Positions 34,476 to 43,231 of a stretch of DNA of 64,000 nt are shown one piece after another. This DNA comes from an uncultured Oscillibacter sp. (lineage in GTDB: Bacteria; Bacillota; Clostridia; Oscillospirales; Oscillospiraceae). Below the pieces are notes generated by a model. It worked only from the letters and a program-made list of their open reading frames with translations, was not told the origin of the DNA and ran no database searches. The stretch is taken from positions 231,043 to 295,042 of the forward strand of contig CAJUMX010000002.1 of assembly GCA_910587705.1 (NCBI GenBank). Direction: 5' to 3'. Positions within the stretch are counted from its first letter, which is position 1; the number at the start of each line of letters is the position of its first letter. The position numbers and the translations under genes are program-made.

Positions 34476-35570
34476 ATGAAAAAATCCAGCAAGCGCATAG
34501 CGGCGGCGGTTCTCGCCCTACTTTTGTCCCTCTCTCTAGCGGCCTGTGGAGGAAATAGCGGTGCTCCCGCCAGTCCCGGCGGCTCTGAAAGCTCTGATTC
34601 CTCCAGCGGTGAGAAAATCGTGATCCGCATCGCCTCCTCCTCCCCCACTGTGGAGTTCGAGGGCGAAGGCACCACCTCTCTGGGTATCTCCACCAACTAT
34701 TTCATTAAGGAAATTGAGGCTCGCACCAACGGCCGCATCACCGCTCAGGTCTTCCCCGACGGACAGATTGCCTCCTCCACCCAAGAGTACATCGGCGGTC
34801 TTCAAAACGGCGCGTTCGACATGGGCATCCTCAACTGCGGCTCTTGGGCAGACTACACCCCCGCTTTCGCCGGACTGAACATGCCTTATCTCTATCTAGA
34901 CTACGACGAGGCCTATGCTGTGCTGGACTCCGAGGTAGGCCAGAGCTGGAGGGCCAAGGCCGAGGCTGACACCTCCTGCATAATTCTGGGTTACTTCGAC
35001 ATCGGCTTCCGGCAGCTGACCTGTAACAATCCCGTTCACTCTCCCGCCGACCTGGCTGGCGTTAAAATCCGTACCATGCCCGACCCCATCCAAATGGCGA
35101 CTTGGGAGGCTCTTGGCTGCGCCGTAACCCCTGTGGCTTATTCCGAACTTTACACTGCCTTGCAGCAGAAGATGGTGGACGCGCAAGAAAATCCTCCCAG
35201 CAACATTGTCTCCTCGAAAGTTTATGAGCTGCAAAATTACATGGTCTTGACCAACCACAACTTCACCGCTACCATTCCCGCCGCCTCCCCGATCTTCTGG
35301 AACAAACTTTCCGCCGAGGACCAGACTCTAATCCGTGAACTGATCATTGAGGCTCAGAACAAAGGCCGCGAGAAAACCGCCGAACTGGCCGAGGGCTTTA
35401 TTCAGACCGTTCAAGATGACGCCGGTACGGAAATCATCCGTCTGAGCAACGACGAACTGAAGGCCTTCCAGGATGTGGCCAAGAGCGTTTGGCCCATGGT
35501 GGAAGAGCAGATGGGCTCTGAGGCTTATCAGCAGCTGCTTGACTTCATCGCCAGCTATGAGGCCGGTTGA
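34476..35570 (+). CDS. dctP: TRAP transporter substrate-binding lipoprotein (DctP family)
   Basis: 364 residues. Lipobox LSLAAC near residue 24, a Gly/Ser-rich linker, then a DctP/TAXI-like fold: NGRITAQVFPDGQIAS near 86-101, GAFDMGILNCGSWADYTP near 113-130, and the carboxylate-clamp region DLAGVKIRTMPDPIQ near 192-206 (KIR carries the conserved Arg). It delivers a carboxylic acid to the DctQM membrane subunits. AAAGGAGCAATTCTT precedes the ATG. First gene of the island operon. Confidence 0.92.
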   Translation: MKKSSKRIAAAVLALLLSLSLAACGGNSGAPASPGGSESSDSSSGEKIVIRIASSSPTVEFEGEGTTSLGISTNYFIKEIEARTNGRITAQVFPDGQIASSTQEYIGGLQNGAFDMGILNCGSWADYTPAFAGLNMPYLYLDYDEAYAVLDSEVGQSWRAKAEADTSCIILGYFDIGFRQLTCNNPVHSPADLAGVKIRTMPDPIQMATWEALGCAVTPVAYSELYTALQQKMVDAQENPPSNIVSSKVYELQNYMVLTNHNFTATIPAASPIFWNKLSAEDQTLIRELIIEAQNKGREKTAELAEGFIQTVQDDAGTEIIRLSNDELKAFQDVAKSVWPMVEEQMGSEAYQQLLDFIASYEAG

Positions 35571-35630
35571 AAAACCGGAGAACAAGCCCGCGGCACTCTT
35601 CCCATCAAATCCATCTCACGCATTTTGTCA

Positions 35631-35660
35631 AAAAGAGCCCGTCTGTGGGCGGGCTCTTTT
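35631..35660 (+). terminator. Hairpin between dctP and dctQ
   Basis: An 11-bp perfect stem (35631-35641 with 35650-35660) ends in TTTT, 25 bp before the dctQ ATG. It probably attenuates transcription or protects the dctP mRNA 3' end so that binding protein exceeds membrane subunits. Confidence 0.65.
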
Positions 35661-35685
35661 CAACTCTTTTAAAGGAGGTATTCCT

Positions 35686-36261
35686 ATGAAAGACGGAAAA
35701 TTTGACCTAAAAACCTTTCTGAACAACCTAGAGCTCTATCTTGGCACCATCTGCTTTTTTGTCCTGACCGTGATGCTAACCCTTCAGGTTTTCAGCCGTT
35801 ATGTACTCAAGCACTCCTTCACCTGGATGGAGGAATTTGCCACTATCATGTTTGTCTGGATGATTTACCTGGGAGTTTCTGCTGCGGTGACCCACCGCAA
35901 GCATTTGCGTATTGACTTCGTTTTGAACATGGTTCCCTTCCAGGTCAAGCGGGCCATGCTGACCGTGTCTAATGTAATTTTCTTTCTCTGTAACATTTAT
36001 GTGGCTTATATCATGATGGATGTAATCCGGCTGCTGGGTTCCAGCAAAACCACCATGCTCCAGCTTCCCCAGGCGCTGGTCTATTCAATTATCCCCCTGT
36101 CCCTGGTTATTTCCTGCATCCGCCTAGTCCAAGACACCATTCGAATGACTCAGGAGAGCGAGGATAATTTGGGCGCGTCTAAACCCTCTATGGACCTGGA
36201 GGCCTGCGAGCGAATCTATCTGGAGAAAAAAGCGGCGAAAGAGAAAGGAGAGCAGGCATAA
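35686..36261 (+). CDS. dctQ: TRAP transporter small membrane subunit (DctQ family)
   Basis: 191 residues with four membrane helices. The conserved QVFSRYVLKHSFTWMEEFAT block lies near 34-53, with the WMEE motif typical of DctQ. A charged 35-residue C-terminal tail follows the last helix. AAAGGAGGTATTCCT precedes the ATG at 35686; the stop overlaps the dctM start (TAATG). Confidence 0.9.
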   Translation: MKDGKFDLKTFLNNLELYLGTICFFVLTVMLTLQVFSRYVLKHSFTWMEEFATIMFVWMIYLGVSAAVTHRKHLRIDFVLNMVPFQVKRAMLTVSNVIFFLCNIYVAYIMMDVIRLLGSSKTTMLQLPQALVYSIIPLSLVISCIRLVQDTIRMTQESEDNLGASKPSMDLEACERIYLEKKAAKEKGEQA

Positions 36262-37532
36262 TGGCAACTGGTATCATGTTCCTGGTAATGTTTGGGCTGA
36301 TGTTCCTGGGCGTCCCCATTGCGATTTCCATTTTCCTGGCTATGGTGCTGCTGATTTCCATGAACCCGGTTACCACAGCAAACTTTTTGGCGCAGACCTT
36401 TTACTCCGGCGTGGCAAGCTTCACCATGCTGGCGCTGCCCTTCTTTATGGTGGCAGGCACTATCATGGAAACAGGCGGTCTCTCCAAGCGCCTGGTCAAC
36501 GCCGCCAAATCTATGATCGGCGGCATCACGGGCTCTTTGGGCATGGTCACCATTGTGGCGTGCATGTTCTTCGGAGCCGTATCCGGTTCCGCTCCCGCCA
36601 CGGTGGCCGCCATCGGCGCCATCATGATTCCCATGATGGTTCAAGACGGCTACAGCAAATACTACGCCACCGCCCTCACCTGCTGCGCTGGCGGCCTCGG
36701 CGTCATTGTCCCCCCCAGCTACCCCATGGTACTCTATGGAGTCACTGTCAACCAGTCCGTGGGCGACCTGTTCATGGCCGGCTTGGGTCCGGCTCTGGTA
36801 GTGGGCGGCATCTTAATGATTATCAATTACGTCTATTGTAAAAAACACAACCTGAAGGGCGACAATAAGTTCAGCTTTATGGAAATGCTCAAGAGCTTTT
36901 GGGACGCCAAGTGGGCCTTGGTAATGCCCGTCATCATCCTGGGCGGCATTTACGGCGGCGTTTTCACCGCTACAGAAGCCGCCGTGGTGGCCGCGGTCTA
37001 CGGTATCTTCGTCGGTCTCTTTGTCTACCGGGAGCTAAAACTGGTGCGCCTGTGGGAAATCTTCCGGGACAACACCGCCTTTATCGCGGGCACCATGTTT
37101 GTCATGGCCCCCGCCAAAGCTACAGGGCAGGTTTTCGCCTACCTAAACATCACCCGCATTATCTCCGACTTCCTCTTCAGCATCTCCACCAATTATTATG
37201 TCATCCTCTTTATGATCTTCATTATCCTCTTCATCGTGGGTATGTTTGTCCAAACCACCCCGGCCATCGTCATTCTGGCTCCCACGCTGGTAGCGGTCGT
37301 GCAGCAGGTGGGCGTGGATCCCATCCACTTCGGCATTATCATGACACTGGCCCTGGCTATCGCCTTTGTAACACCTCCGGTGGCTCTCAACCTTTTCGTC
37401 GGTTCCTCCATGACTGGCATCAGCATCGACCGGATTACAAGGTCCGCCTGGCCCTTCCTAATCGGTTTGATCGTAGCCTTTTTCGTAGTGGCATACTGTC
37501 CGCCCATCGCTTTGGCGATTCTTGGGAGATAA
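36261..37532 (+). CDS. dctM: TRAP transporter large permease (DctM family)
   Basis: 423 residues, about 12 membrane helices; typical length. FLGVPIAISIFLAM lies near 14-27, the GAVSGSAPATVAAIG scaffold loop near 104-118, and VPPSYPMVLYGV near 149-160. Sodium-driven uptake of the acid presented by DctP. Translationally coupled to dctQ. Confidence 0.93.
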   Translation: MATGIMFLVMFGLMFLGVPIAISIFLAMVLLISMNPVTTANFLAQTFYSGVASFTMLALPFFMVAGTIMETGGLSKRLVNAAKSMIGGITGSLGMVTIVACMFFGAVSGSAPATVAAIGAIMIPMMVQDGYSKYYATALTCCAGGLGVIVPPSYPMVLYGVTVNQSVGDLFMAGLGPALVVGGILMIINYVYCKKHNLKGDNKFSFMEMLKSFWDAKWALVMPVIILGGIYGGVFTATEAAVVAAVYGIFVGLFVYRELKLVRLWEIFRDNTAFIAGTMFVMAPAKATGQVFAYLNITRIISDFLFSISTNYYVILFMIFIILFIVGMFVQTTPAIVILAPTLVAVVQQVGVDPIHFGIIMTLALAIAFVTPPVALNLFVGSSMTGISIDRITRSAWPFLIGLIVAFFVVAYCPPIALAILGR

Positions 37533-37673
37533 TGTTCCTGAAAACGCCTTCTCGCCCTAGTAAAATGGCGCTCTCCCGATTTTTAGCCCGCTTGAACGAA
37601 CGTCTCTTTTCAAGCCCGCAGTTTAGATCCGCAGATCTAGTCCTTTGATTATCACAATAAGGAGCGTGTTCTT

Positions 37674-38852
37674 ATGAAAATCACGAAAGTAGAAATTCTG
37701 CACCTGAAAACCAAGCTGAAAAATGGCCATTGGCGACCCATCGTCTGCCGTATCCACACCGACGCGGGGATTTACGGCGACGGTGAGGCCGCCCTGGCTT
37801 ACGGCGAAGCCCAGTCCGCAGCCTTCGGCATCGTCCAGAACTTCGCTAAGCTCATCATCGGCATGGACCCTCTGGACCATGAAATTATCTGGGACAAACT
37901 GTACCGCACCACCTTCTGGGGACAGAACGGTGGGCCGGTGATCTTCGCAGGCATCTCTGCCATCGACATCGCCCTCTGGGACATCAAGGGCAAATATTAC
38001 AAAGCTCCTATTTACCAGCTCCTGGGCGGCAAACGCCGAAACTCTCTACGTGCCTATGCCTCCCAGCTGCAATTCGGCTGGGGTCCTGACATCATTCCCC
38101 AAAGGACACCCGAAGACTATGCCCGGGAAGCGAAAAAAGCCGTCGCCGAGGGCTATGACGCCATCAAAATCGACTTTTTCACCTTTAAGCCCGAGGCGGA
38201 CAACTTTACCGATACCGACCGTATCGGACTTTTGAGTCCCACCTACTTACGGATGTATGAGGACCGGGTCAAGGCTGTCCGGGAGGCCGTGGGACCTGAT
38301 GTGGACATCATTATTGAAAACCATTCCTTCACTGATTCCCAGTCCGCGGCGCAACTTGGCAACCTAGTTAAAAAGTACAATATTTTTTATTTCGAGGAAC
38401 CCTCCACTCCCACACCTCAGCTGTCCAAATTTGTCCACGAGGAAACTGGGCTTCCGGTAGCCAATGGCGAGCGTATCTATACCCGCTGGCAGTACATTGA
38501 ATATTTTAAGCAAGACGCCATACAGGTAATCCAACCAGATGTTGGTACCTGCGGCGGTATTACAGAGATCAAAAAAATCTGCGACATGGCTTATATTTTC
38601 GACGTGGGCGTGCAGGTCCACGCCTGCGGCAGCCCCCTTTCCACCGCCGCGGCCCTTCACCTTGAGTGCGCCATTCCCAACTTCGTCATTCATGAACACC
38701 ACACTTATGCCCTTAGCCCCTATAACCGGGAGCTTTGCGTCTATGACTACCAGCCAGTTAACGGTAGATTCTCCCTTCCGGAACTCCCCGGTCTTGGCCA
38801 GGAGCTCAGCGAAACCGCTTTCCGGAACTGCGACATGGTTACGATCCAGTAA
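37674..38852 (+). CDS. Enolase-superfamily acid-sugar dehydratase/epimerase, copy 1
   Basis: 392 residues with a capping domain and a TIM barrel of the mandelate racemase group. Visible barrel residues are K165-I-D167 (strand 2), E215-N-H217 (strand 3), E241-E-P (strand 4), G-E266 (strand 5), Q-P-D289 (strand 6) and H316 (strand 7). The D289/H316 dyad and H217 recall D-galactonate dehydratase; the first metal ligand is Glu where Asp is usual. It probably abstracts the alpha proton of an aldonic or similar acid. A close paralogue follows in tandem. Substrate unknown. RBS AATAAGGAGCG. Confidence 0.85.
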   Translation: MKITKVEILHLKTKLKNGHWRPIVCRIHTDAGIYGDGEAALAYGEAQSAAFGIVQNFAKLIIGMDPLDHEIIWDKLYRTTFWGQNGGPVIFAGISAIDIALWDIKGKYYKAPIYQLLGGKRRNSLRAYASQLQFGWGPDIIPQRTPEDYAREAKKAVAEGYDAIKIDFFTFKPEADNFTDTDRIGLLSPTYLRMYEDRVKAVREAVGPDVDIIIENHSFTDSQSAAQLGNLVKKYNIFYFEEPSTPTPQLSKFVHEETGLPVANGERIYTRWQYIEYFKQDAIQVIQPDVGTCGGITEIKKICDMAYIFDVGVQVHACGSPLSTAAALHLECAIPNFVIHEHHTYALSPYNRELCVYDYQPVNGRFSLPELPGLGQELSETAFRNCDMVTIQ

Positions 38853-38896
38853 AAAACAATGGAAACAGTCCGAGAAAATAAAGGAGGAACAATGGC

Positions 38897-40099
38897 ATGA
38901 AAATTACAAAGGTGGATGTCTGGGTCCTGGACGCTGGCGAGCAGCGGGGAGCGCGCTATCCAATTTGCTGCCGCGTTTATACGGACGAGGGAATTTATGG
39001 AGACGGCGAAGCCGGCGTGGCCTATGGTACCGGCTATACCGCGGCCTATGGTATGATTATTGATATGGCCCGTCATATCATTGGCATGGACCCCATGAAC
39101 ACAGAACTGATCTGGGAAACCATTTTGAAGGGAACCTTCTGGGGGCAGGGCGGAGGCGTGGTAGTATTCTCCGGTATGTCGGCCATTGATATTGCGCTGA
39201 TGGACATCAAAGGCAAGGCTCTGGGCGTACCCATCTACCAGCTGCTGGGCGGCAAATGCCGGGACGAGCTGCGGTGCTACGCCTCTCAGCTTCAGTTCGG
39301 CTGGACCACCAAAATCGGTCCTTGGGGCGCCGTGCGGGAATATGTGGACATTGTCCGTCACGCTGTCAGCGAGGGCTACGACGCGGTAAAAATCGACTTT
39401 ACCACCTATGACGACGAAGGCCGGAAAATTCCCCACCTTTTGAAAGAGGGTTTCCCCGACCGCTCTTTGTACAACCGGGTTGAACGGCGCATGGCCGCCA
39501 TTCGGGAGGCATTCCCCGATGTAGACATCATTGTGGAGAATCACTGTCAAACCGATCTGACCTCTGCTATCCGCATTGGCGAGCTGTGCGACAAATACGG
39601 CATGATGGCCTATGAGGAGCCCGTCTCCATGCTCAACCCTGATATGATGCGGGAACTGCGCCAGCGGGTCCGTACGCCCTTGGCCGCCGGAGAACGCATC
39701 TATTCCCGCTGGGGATATTACAATTTCCTCAAGGACAACTCCATCCAGCTGATTCAACCGGACGCCTGCAACTGTGGAGGCATTACGGAGCTGAAAAAAA
39801 TCGCGGATCTGGCCCATGTGTTCGACGCCCGTGTCCAAGTTCATGTGGCCGGCGGGGTAATCACCAACGCAGCTTCCCTCCAGCTGGAGGCAGCTATTCC
39901 CAATTTCGGCATTCACGAACACCACTTCCGCACTACCCAGGAGTGCATCAACCGCCTGGGCAAGTATGAGATGCAGCCAATTAATGGCAAATACATTGTA
40001 CCCGACCGCCCGGGCCTTGGTCAGGAGCTGTCCGACTTTGCCATCGAGACAGCCCTCATGCGCACCGAGGTTTCCGATTACGTTCCCGCCGCTCAGTAA
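38897..40099 (+). CDS. Enolase-superfamily acid-sugar dehydratase/epimerase, copy 2
   Basis: 400 residues, colinear with copy 1. It shares the N-terminus (MKITKV), FWGQ near 81, SAIDIAL near 95, YASQLQFGW near 128 and all barrel positions: K165-I-D167, E214-N-H216, E240, E265, D289 and H316. The differences sit in the 20s loop (residues 10-20) and around 168-190, which in this superfamily shape substrate specificity. The two copies may therefore act on different epimers or steps. 44 bp after copy 1, with AAAGGAGGAACAATGGC upstream. Confidence 0.85.
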   Translation: MKITKVDVWVLDAGEQRGARYPICCRVYTDEGIYGDGEAGVAYGTGYTAAYGMIIDMARHIIGMDPMNTELIWETILKGTFWGQGGGVVVFSGMSAIDIALMDIKGKALGVPIYQLLGGKCRDELRCYASQLQFGWTTKIGPWGAVREYVDIVRHAVSEGYDAVKIDFTTYDDEGRKIPHLLKEGFPDRSLYNRVERRMAAIREAFPDVDIIVENHCQTDLTSAIRIGELCDKYGMMAYEEPVSMLNPDMMRELRQRVRTPLAAGERIYSRWGYYNFLKDNSIQLIQPDACNCGGITELKKIADLAHVFDARVQVHVAGGVITNAASLQLEAAIPNFGIHEHHFRTTQECINRLGKYEMQPINGKYIVPDRPGLGQELSDFAIETALMRTEVSDYVPAAQ

Positions 40100-40409
40100 G
40101 CGGAATTTCAGCGGTTTTACCCATACGAAGCAGGCCGGTCGCGCAAACGGCCGGCCTGCCGCGCGCCGCCGGGAAAATCGTGACGCGAAAGGAGCGGAAA
40201 TGCCCAGCGGATTTCCCACCGCGTCAGCTATCGCTTGGCGTGTTCAAACGAGGACATAAGTCCTTTTGATCTTTACGGCGATTCACCGCCGTGGGCGCCA
40301 CGTTTTATTGTGTGCGACGATACGTTCCGCGTCCCTGCGGCCCGCTGCTTGAAAACGCGCAGCATGTGCGTTTTCAACTGGTTTCCTATGTCGAAAAAGG
40401 AGTTGAAAG
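40100..40409 (+). other. 310-bp gap with two hairpins and a 19-codon ORF
   Basis: The first hairpin pairs 40130-40138 with 40151-40159 (GC-rich, no T run). The second is a 10-bp stem (40349-40358 with 40368-40377) whose right arm contains TTTT. Between them AAAGGAGCGGAA precedes an ATG at 40200 opening a 19-codon frame that stops at 40259. It may be the remnant of a deleted gene, a leader peptide, or chance. Confidence 0.4.
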
Positions 40410-41684
40410 ATGAAAAAAATTCAAATCCCCTATGGCCGGGGAACCCTCCCATTGCATATAGAGGAAGCCCATTTGCAGGCGGTGCTGATCCCCCGCATGC
40501 ACGACGCGGCTCCGGACAAGCCGGAGGACGCCATCGTACGGGAGGCCCTGGCCCATCCCATCGGGACTCCCACCCTGCCGGAGCTGGCCAGGGGAAAGCG
40601 GAATATCGTCCTGGTCACTAGCGACCATACCCGGGCCGTCCCGAGCAAAATTACACTGCCCATTCTTTTGGAGCAGCTCCGTTCCGGCGCGCCAGACGCG
40701 GAAATTACCATCTTGGTTGCCACAGGCCTTCACCGACCCACCACGGTTGAAGAGCAGCGCCGCATGTTTGGCGACACCATCGTGGACCGGGAGCGGATTG
40801 TAGTCAGCAACGCCTTCCGAGAAGAGGACTTTGTGGACCTGGGAACACTGCCCTCCGGCGCGAGCTTCCTGCTTCACCGTTTGGCGGCGGAATGCGATTT
40901 GCTAGTTACGGAAGGCTTTATCGAACCCCATTTCTTCGCCGGTTTCTCTGGCGGAAGAAAGAGCATTCTGCCCGGCATTTGTGCGGAGAGAACCATCAAG
41001 GAAAACCATTCCTTCCAGGCCATTGCCAGTCCCTTTGCCAAAACTGGCGTGTTGGAGCAAAATCCCATCCATTTGGACATGACCGCCGCGGCCCGTCGGG
41101 CCAAGGTGCAATTCATCTTGAATCTGGCCCTCGGAGAAAAGAAAAACATTATTGCCGCTTTCGCCGGAGACCTGGAAAAAGCCCATAACGCCGGCGTGGA
41201 CTTCATTCGCCGTCAGTCCCAGTGTCCAGCGGAAACTGGCGATATCGTCATCACTTCCAACGGAGGGTATCCGCTGGATCAAAACCTTTATCAGTCCCCC
41301 AAGGCGGTGGCCACGGCAGAGGTCTGCTGTCGGGAGGGTGCCGTAATCATCATGTGCTGCGCCTGTGAGGACGGCATGGGCGGCGAATACTTTGAAAAGC
41401 TTATAACCATGGGCACGCCGGAGGACATTGAGTCCTACCTCTCCACCATTTCCCCGGAGCACACGCTTCCGGAGCAGTGGTGCCCTCAAATCTACGCAAG
41501 AATTTTGAAAAAGCACACGGTGATCCTGGTAACCACGGGACTGGATCACCAGCTGGTACGAAAGGCCAACATGATTCCCGCCTCCACACTGGACGAGGCG
41601 CTGTCTCTCGCCAGGGCCCGCAAGGGTCCGGACGCGCGAGTGGTAGTGATTCCAGACGGCGTGTCCGTGTTGGCCGTTCCATGA
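40410..41684 (+). CDS. LarA-family nickel-pincer racemase/epimerase homologue
   Basis: 424 residues. The residues that hold the nickel-pincer nucleotide in Lactiplantibacillus LarA are all present, at the same numbers: H108 (GLHRP), H174 (EPHFFAGFSGGRK), K184 (covalent attachment Lys) and H200 (KENH). SDHTR at 71-75 is also conserved. Family members racemize or epimerize 2-hydroxy acids (lactate, malate, gluconate C2 and others). Here the target is probably the acid handled by the enolase-type enzymes. Activity needs the LarB/C/E cofactor pathway, which is not in this window. GGAGTTGAAAG precedes the ATG. Confidence 0.85.
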   Translation: MKKIQIPYGRGTLPLHIEEAHLQAVLIPRMHDAAPDKPEDAIVREALAHPIGTPTLPELARGKRNIVLVTSDHTRAVPSKITLPILLEQLRSGAPDAEITILVATGLHRPTTVEEQRRMFGDTIVDRERIVVSNAFREEDFVDLGTLPSGASFLLHRLAAECDLLVTEGFIEPHFFAGFSGGRKSILPGICAERTIKENHSFQAIASPFAKTGVLEQNPIHLDMTAAARRAKVQFILNLALGEKKNIIAAFAGDLEKAHNAGVDFIRRQSQCPAETGDIVITSNGGYPLDQNLYQSPKAVATAEVCCREGAVIIMCCACEDGMGGEYFEKLITMGTPEDIESYLSTISPEHTLPEQWCPQIYARILKKHTVILVTTGLDHQLVRKANMIPASTLDEALSLARARKGPDARVVVIPDGVSVLAVP

Positions 41685-41697
41685 AAGGAGCGTATCT

Positions 41698-42027
41698 ATG
41701 GAAGAAATGAAAATCGCATTGAAGGTCCACGAAAAAGACAACGTGGCCACAATCTTCGCCAAGGACGTCCGCGATGGACTTGTCCTGGTCCTGCGAGACC
41801 CCAAGGGCACGGAGGAGCCACTCCGCGTTATTAGAGATGTGCCTTACGGCCACAAAGTCGCCCTGGCGGATATTCGCTCCGGGGATTCCATCATTAAATA
41901 CGGCGAGCGAATCGGTGTCGCCTCCCGGGATATTCGAAAGGGCGAGTATGTGCACATACACAATCTGGACAGTATGCGAGGGCGGGGAGACCTGCCAGCG
42001 GGAAAGGAGCGTCAACATGGCATATGA
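41698..42027 (+). CDS. UxaA-family dehydratase, SAF-domain small subunit
   Basis: 109 residues. N-terminal SAF-like domain (KVHEKDNVATIF ... DVPYGHKVALADI ... GDSIIKYGERIG), corresponding to the first ~95 residues of altronate/galactarate dehydratases. In single-chain relatives it is fused to the catalytic domain; here it is a separate gene overlapping the large-subunit gene by 11 bp. Similar splits occur in clostridial UxaA-type enzymes and in sulfolactate lyase SuyA. Confidence 0.85.
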   Translation: MEEMKIALKVHEKDNVATIFAKDVRDGLVLVLRDPKGTEEPLRVIRDVPYGHKVALADIRSGDSIIKYGERIGVASRDIRKGEYVHIHNLDSMRGRGDLPAGKERQHGI

Positions 42028-43186
42028 GTTTTGGGGCTATGTCCGCCCCGACGGGCAGGTGGGCTGCCGGAATCATGTGGCAGTCATTCCCAGCGTTACC
42101 TGCGCGGGGGATGTGGCCTCCGCCATCACAAGACAGGTGGCAGGCACGGTGGGCTATTTTCATCATCAGGGCTGCTGCCAGCTTCCCCCGGATCTGGACC
42201 GGGTAACCGAAACACTGATCTCCCTTGGAAAAAGTCCCAATGTGGCGGCAGCCCTAGTGGTCAGCCTGGGCTGTGAGGGCACGGACTCCCAGCGTCTGGA
42301 AGAGGAGATTCGAAAAACCGGGAAATCAGTCCGGAGCATCCACATTCAAGAACTGGGCGGCGTCAGCGCCGCCATCAAAGCCGGTATCGACGCCGCTCAG
42401 GAGTTGGTTATAGAGGTTTCCGGCCTCCGCAGGCAGCTGGTGGACGCAAGCCGAGTGGTTATGTCCATCAAATGCGGCGCGTCCGACGCCACTTCTGGCA
42501 TGGCCTCCAACTGCGTGATCGGCTATGTAGCCGACAAATTGACGGACCTGGGCGCAGCTGTGGTCTTTGGCGAGACCACCGAATTTCTGGGCGGCGAGCA
42601 CCTGCTGGCCCGGCGGGCCGCAACCCCCCAAACGGGGGAGCGGATATTGGAAATCGTGGAACGGATGGAAGCCCGTGCCCGAAGCCTGGGCTGCGACATG
42701 CGCAAGGGCCAGCCCACCCCTGGCAATATCGCTGGTGGCCTTTCTTCCATTGAAGAAAAGAGTCTCGGCGCCATTGTCAAAAGCGGCTCCCGGACAATTC
42801 AGGGTGTTCTGGAGTATCCGGAGGCCATTGGGGACCGGAAGGGCCTTTGGATCAAGGATACTCCGGGCCGGGAGCCGGAAATCCTTACCGGCATGGCCGC
42901 CGCCGGAGCACAGGTCATGATGTTCTCTACGGGACGGGGCGCTCCCCAAGGCTTTCCCACCATGCCGGTGCTGAAAATCTGCGGCAATCCCCACACCTAC
43001 GCCCGTATGTCCCATGATATGGATATCAACGCCGGCCTTGTAATTACAGGGGAAAAAAGCATTGAAGAGGTAGGCGAAGAGTCCTTCGCCGCCCTTTTAG
43101 ACACACTTTCCGGACGGCAGACAAAAAACGAGACTCTGGGTTATCATAGCTCCATTGATATTTACACCCTGGGGCCCGTGATCTGA
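42017..43186 (+). CDS. UxaA-family dehydratase, catalytic large subunit
   Basis: 389 residues of the altronate/D-galactarate dehydratase catalytic domain. It begins with a GYVRPDGQVGCRNHVAVIPSV segment (8-28), then GCEGTD near 87, KCGASDATSGMASN near 153 and the GNPHTY region near 325. Members eliminate water (or sulfite in SuyB) from a hydroxy acid using iron. The exact substrate is open: altronate, galactarate or a shorter acid. The ATG at 42017 follows AAAGGAGCGTCAAC; longer in-frame readings overlap the small subunit fully. Confidence 0.87.
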   Translation: MAYEFWGYVRPDGQVGCRNHVAVIPSVTCAGDVASAITRQVAGTVGYFHHQGCCQLPPDLDRVTETLISLGKSPNVAAALVVSLGCEGTDSQRLEEEIRKTGKSVRSIHIQELGGVSAAIKAGIDAAQELVIEVSGLRRQLVDASRVVMSIKCGASDATSGMASNCVIGYVADKLTDLGAAVVFGETTEFLGGEHLLARRAATPQTGERILEIVERMEARARSLGCDMRKGQPTPGNIAGGLSSIEEKSLGAIVKSGSRTIQGVLEYPEAIGDRKGLWIKDTPGREPEILTGMAAAGAQVMMFSTGRGAPQGFPTMPVLKICGNPHTYARMSHDMDINAGLVITGEKSIEEVGEESFAALLDTLSGRQTKNETLGYHSSIDIYTLGPVI

Positions 43187-43231
43187 GTCGGGCGGATATC
43201 TTGAAAGCCATAAAAAATAAGGAGGCTCCCT

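Noticed and set aside
41698..43186. Naming the split dehydratase SuyAB (sulfolactate lyase)
   Set aside because: SAF plus UxaA architecture is shared by altronate and galactarate enzymes; the neighbouring acid-sugar enzymes make a sugar acid more likely, and no sulfite-handling gene is present.
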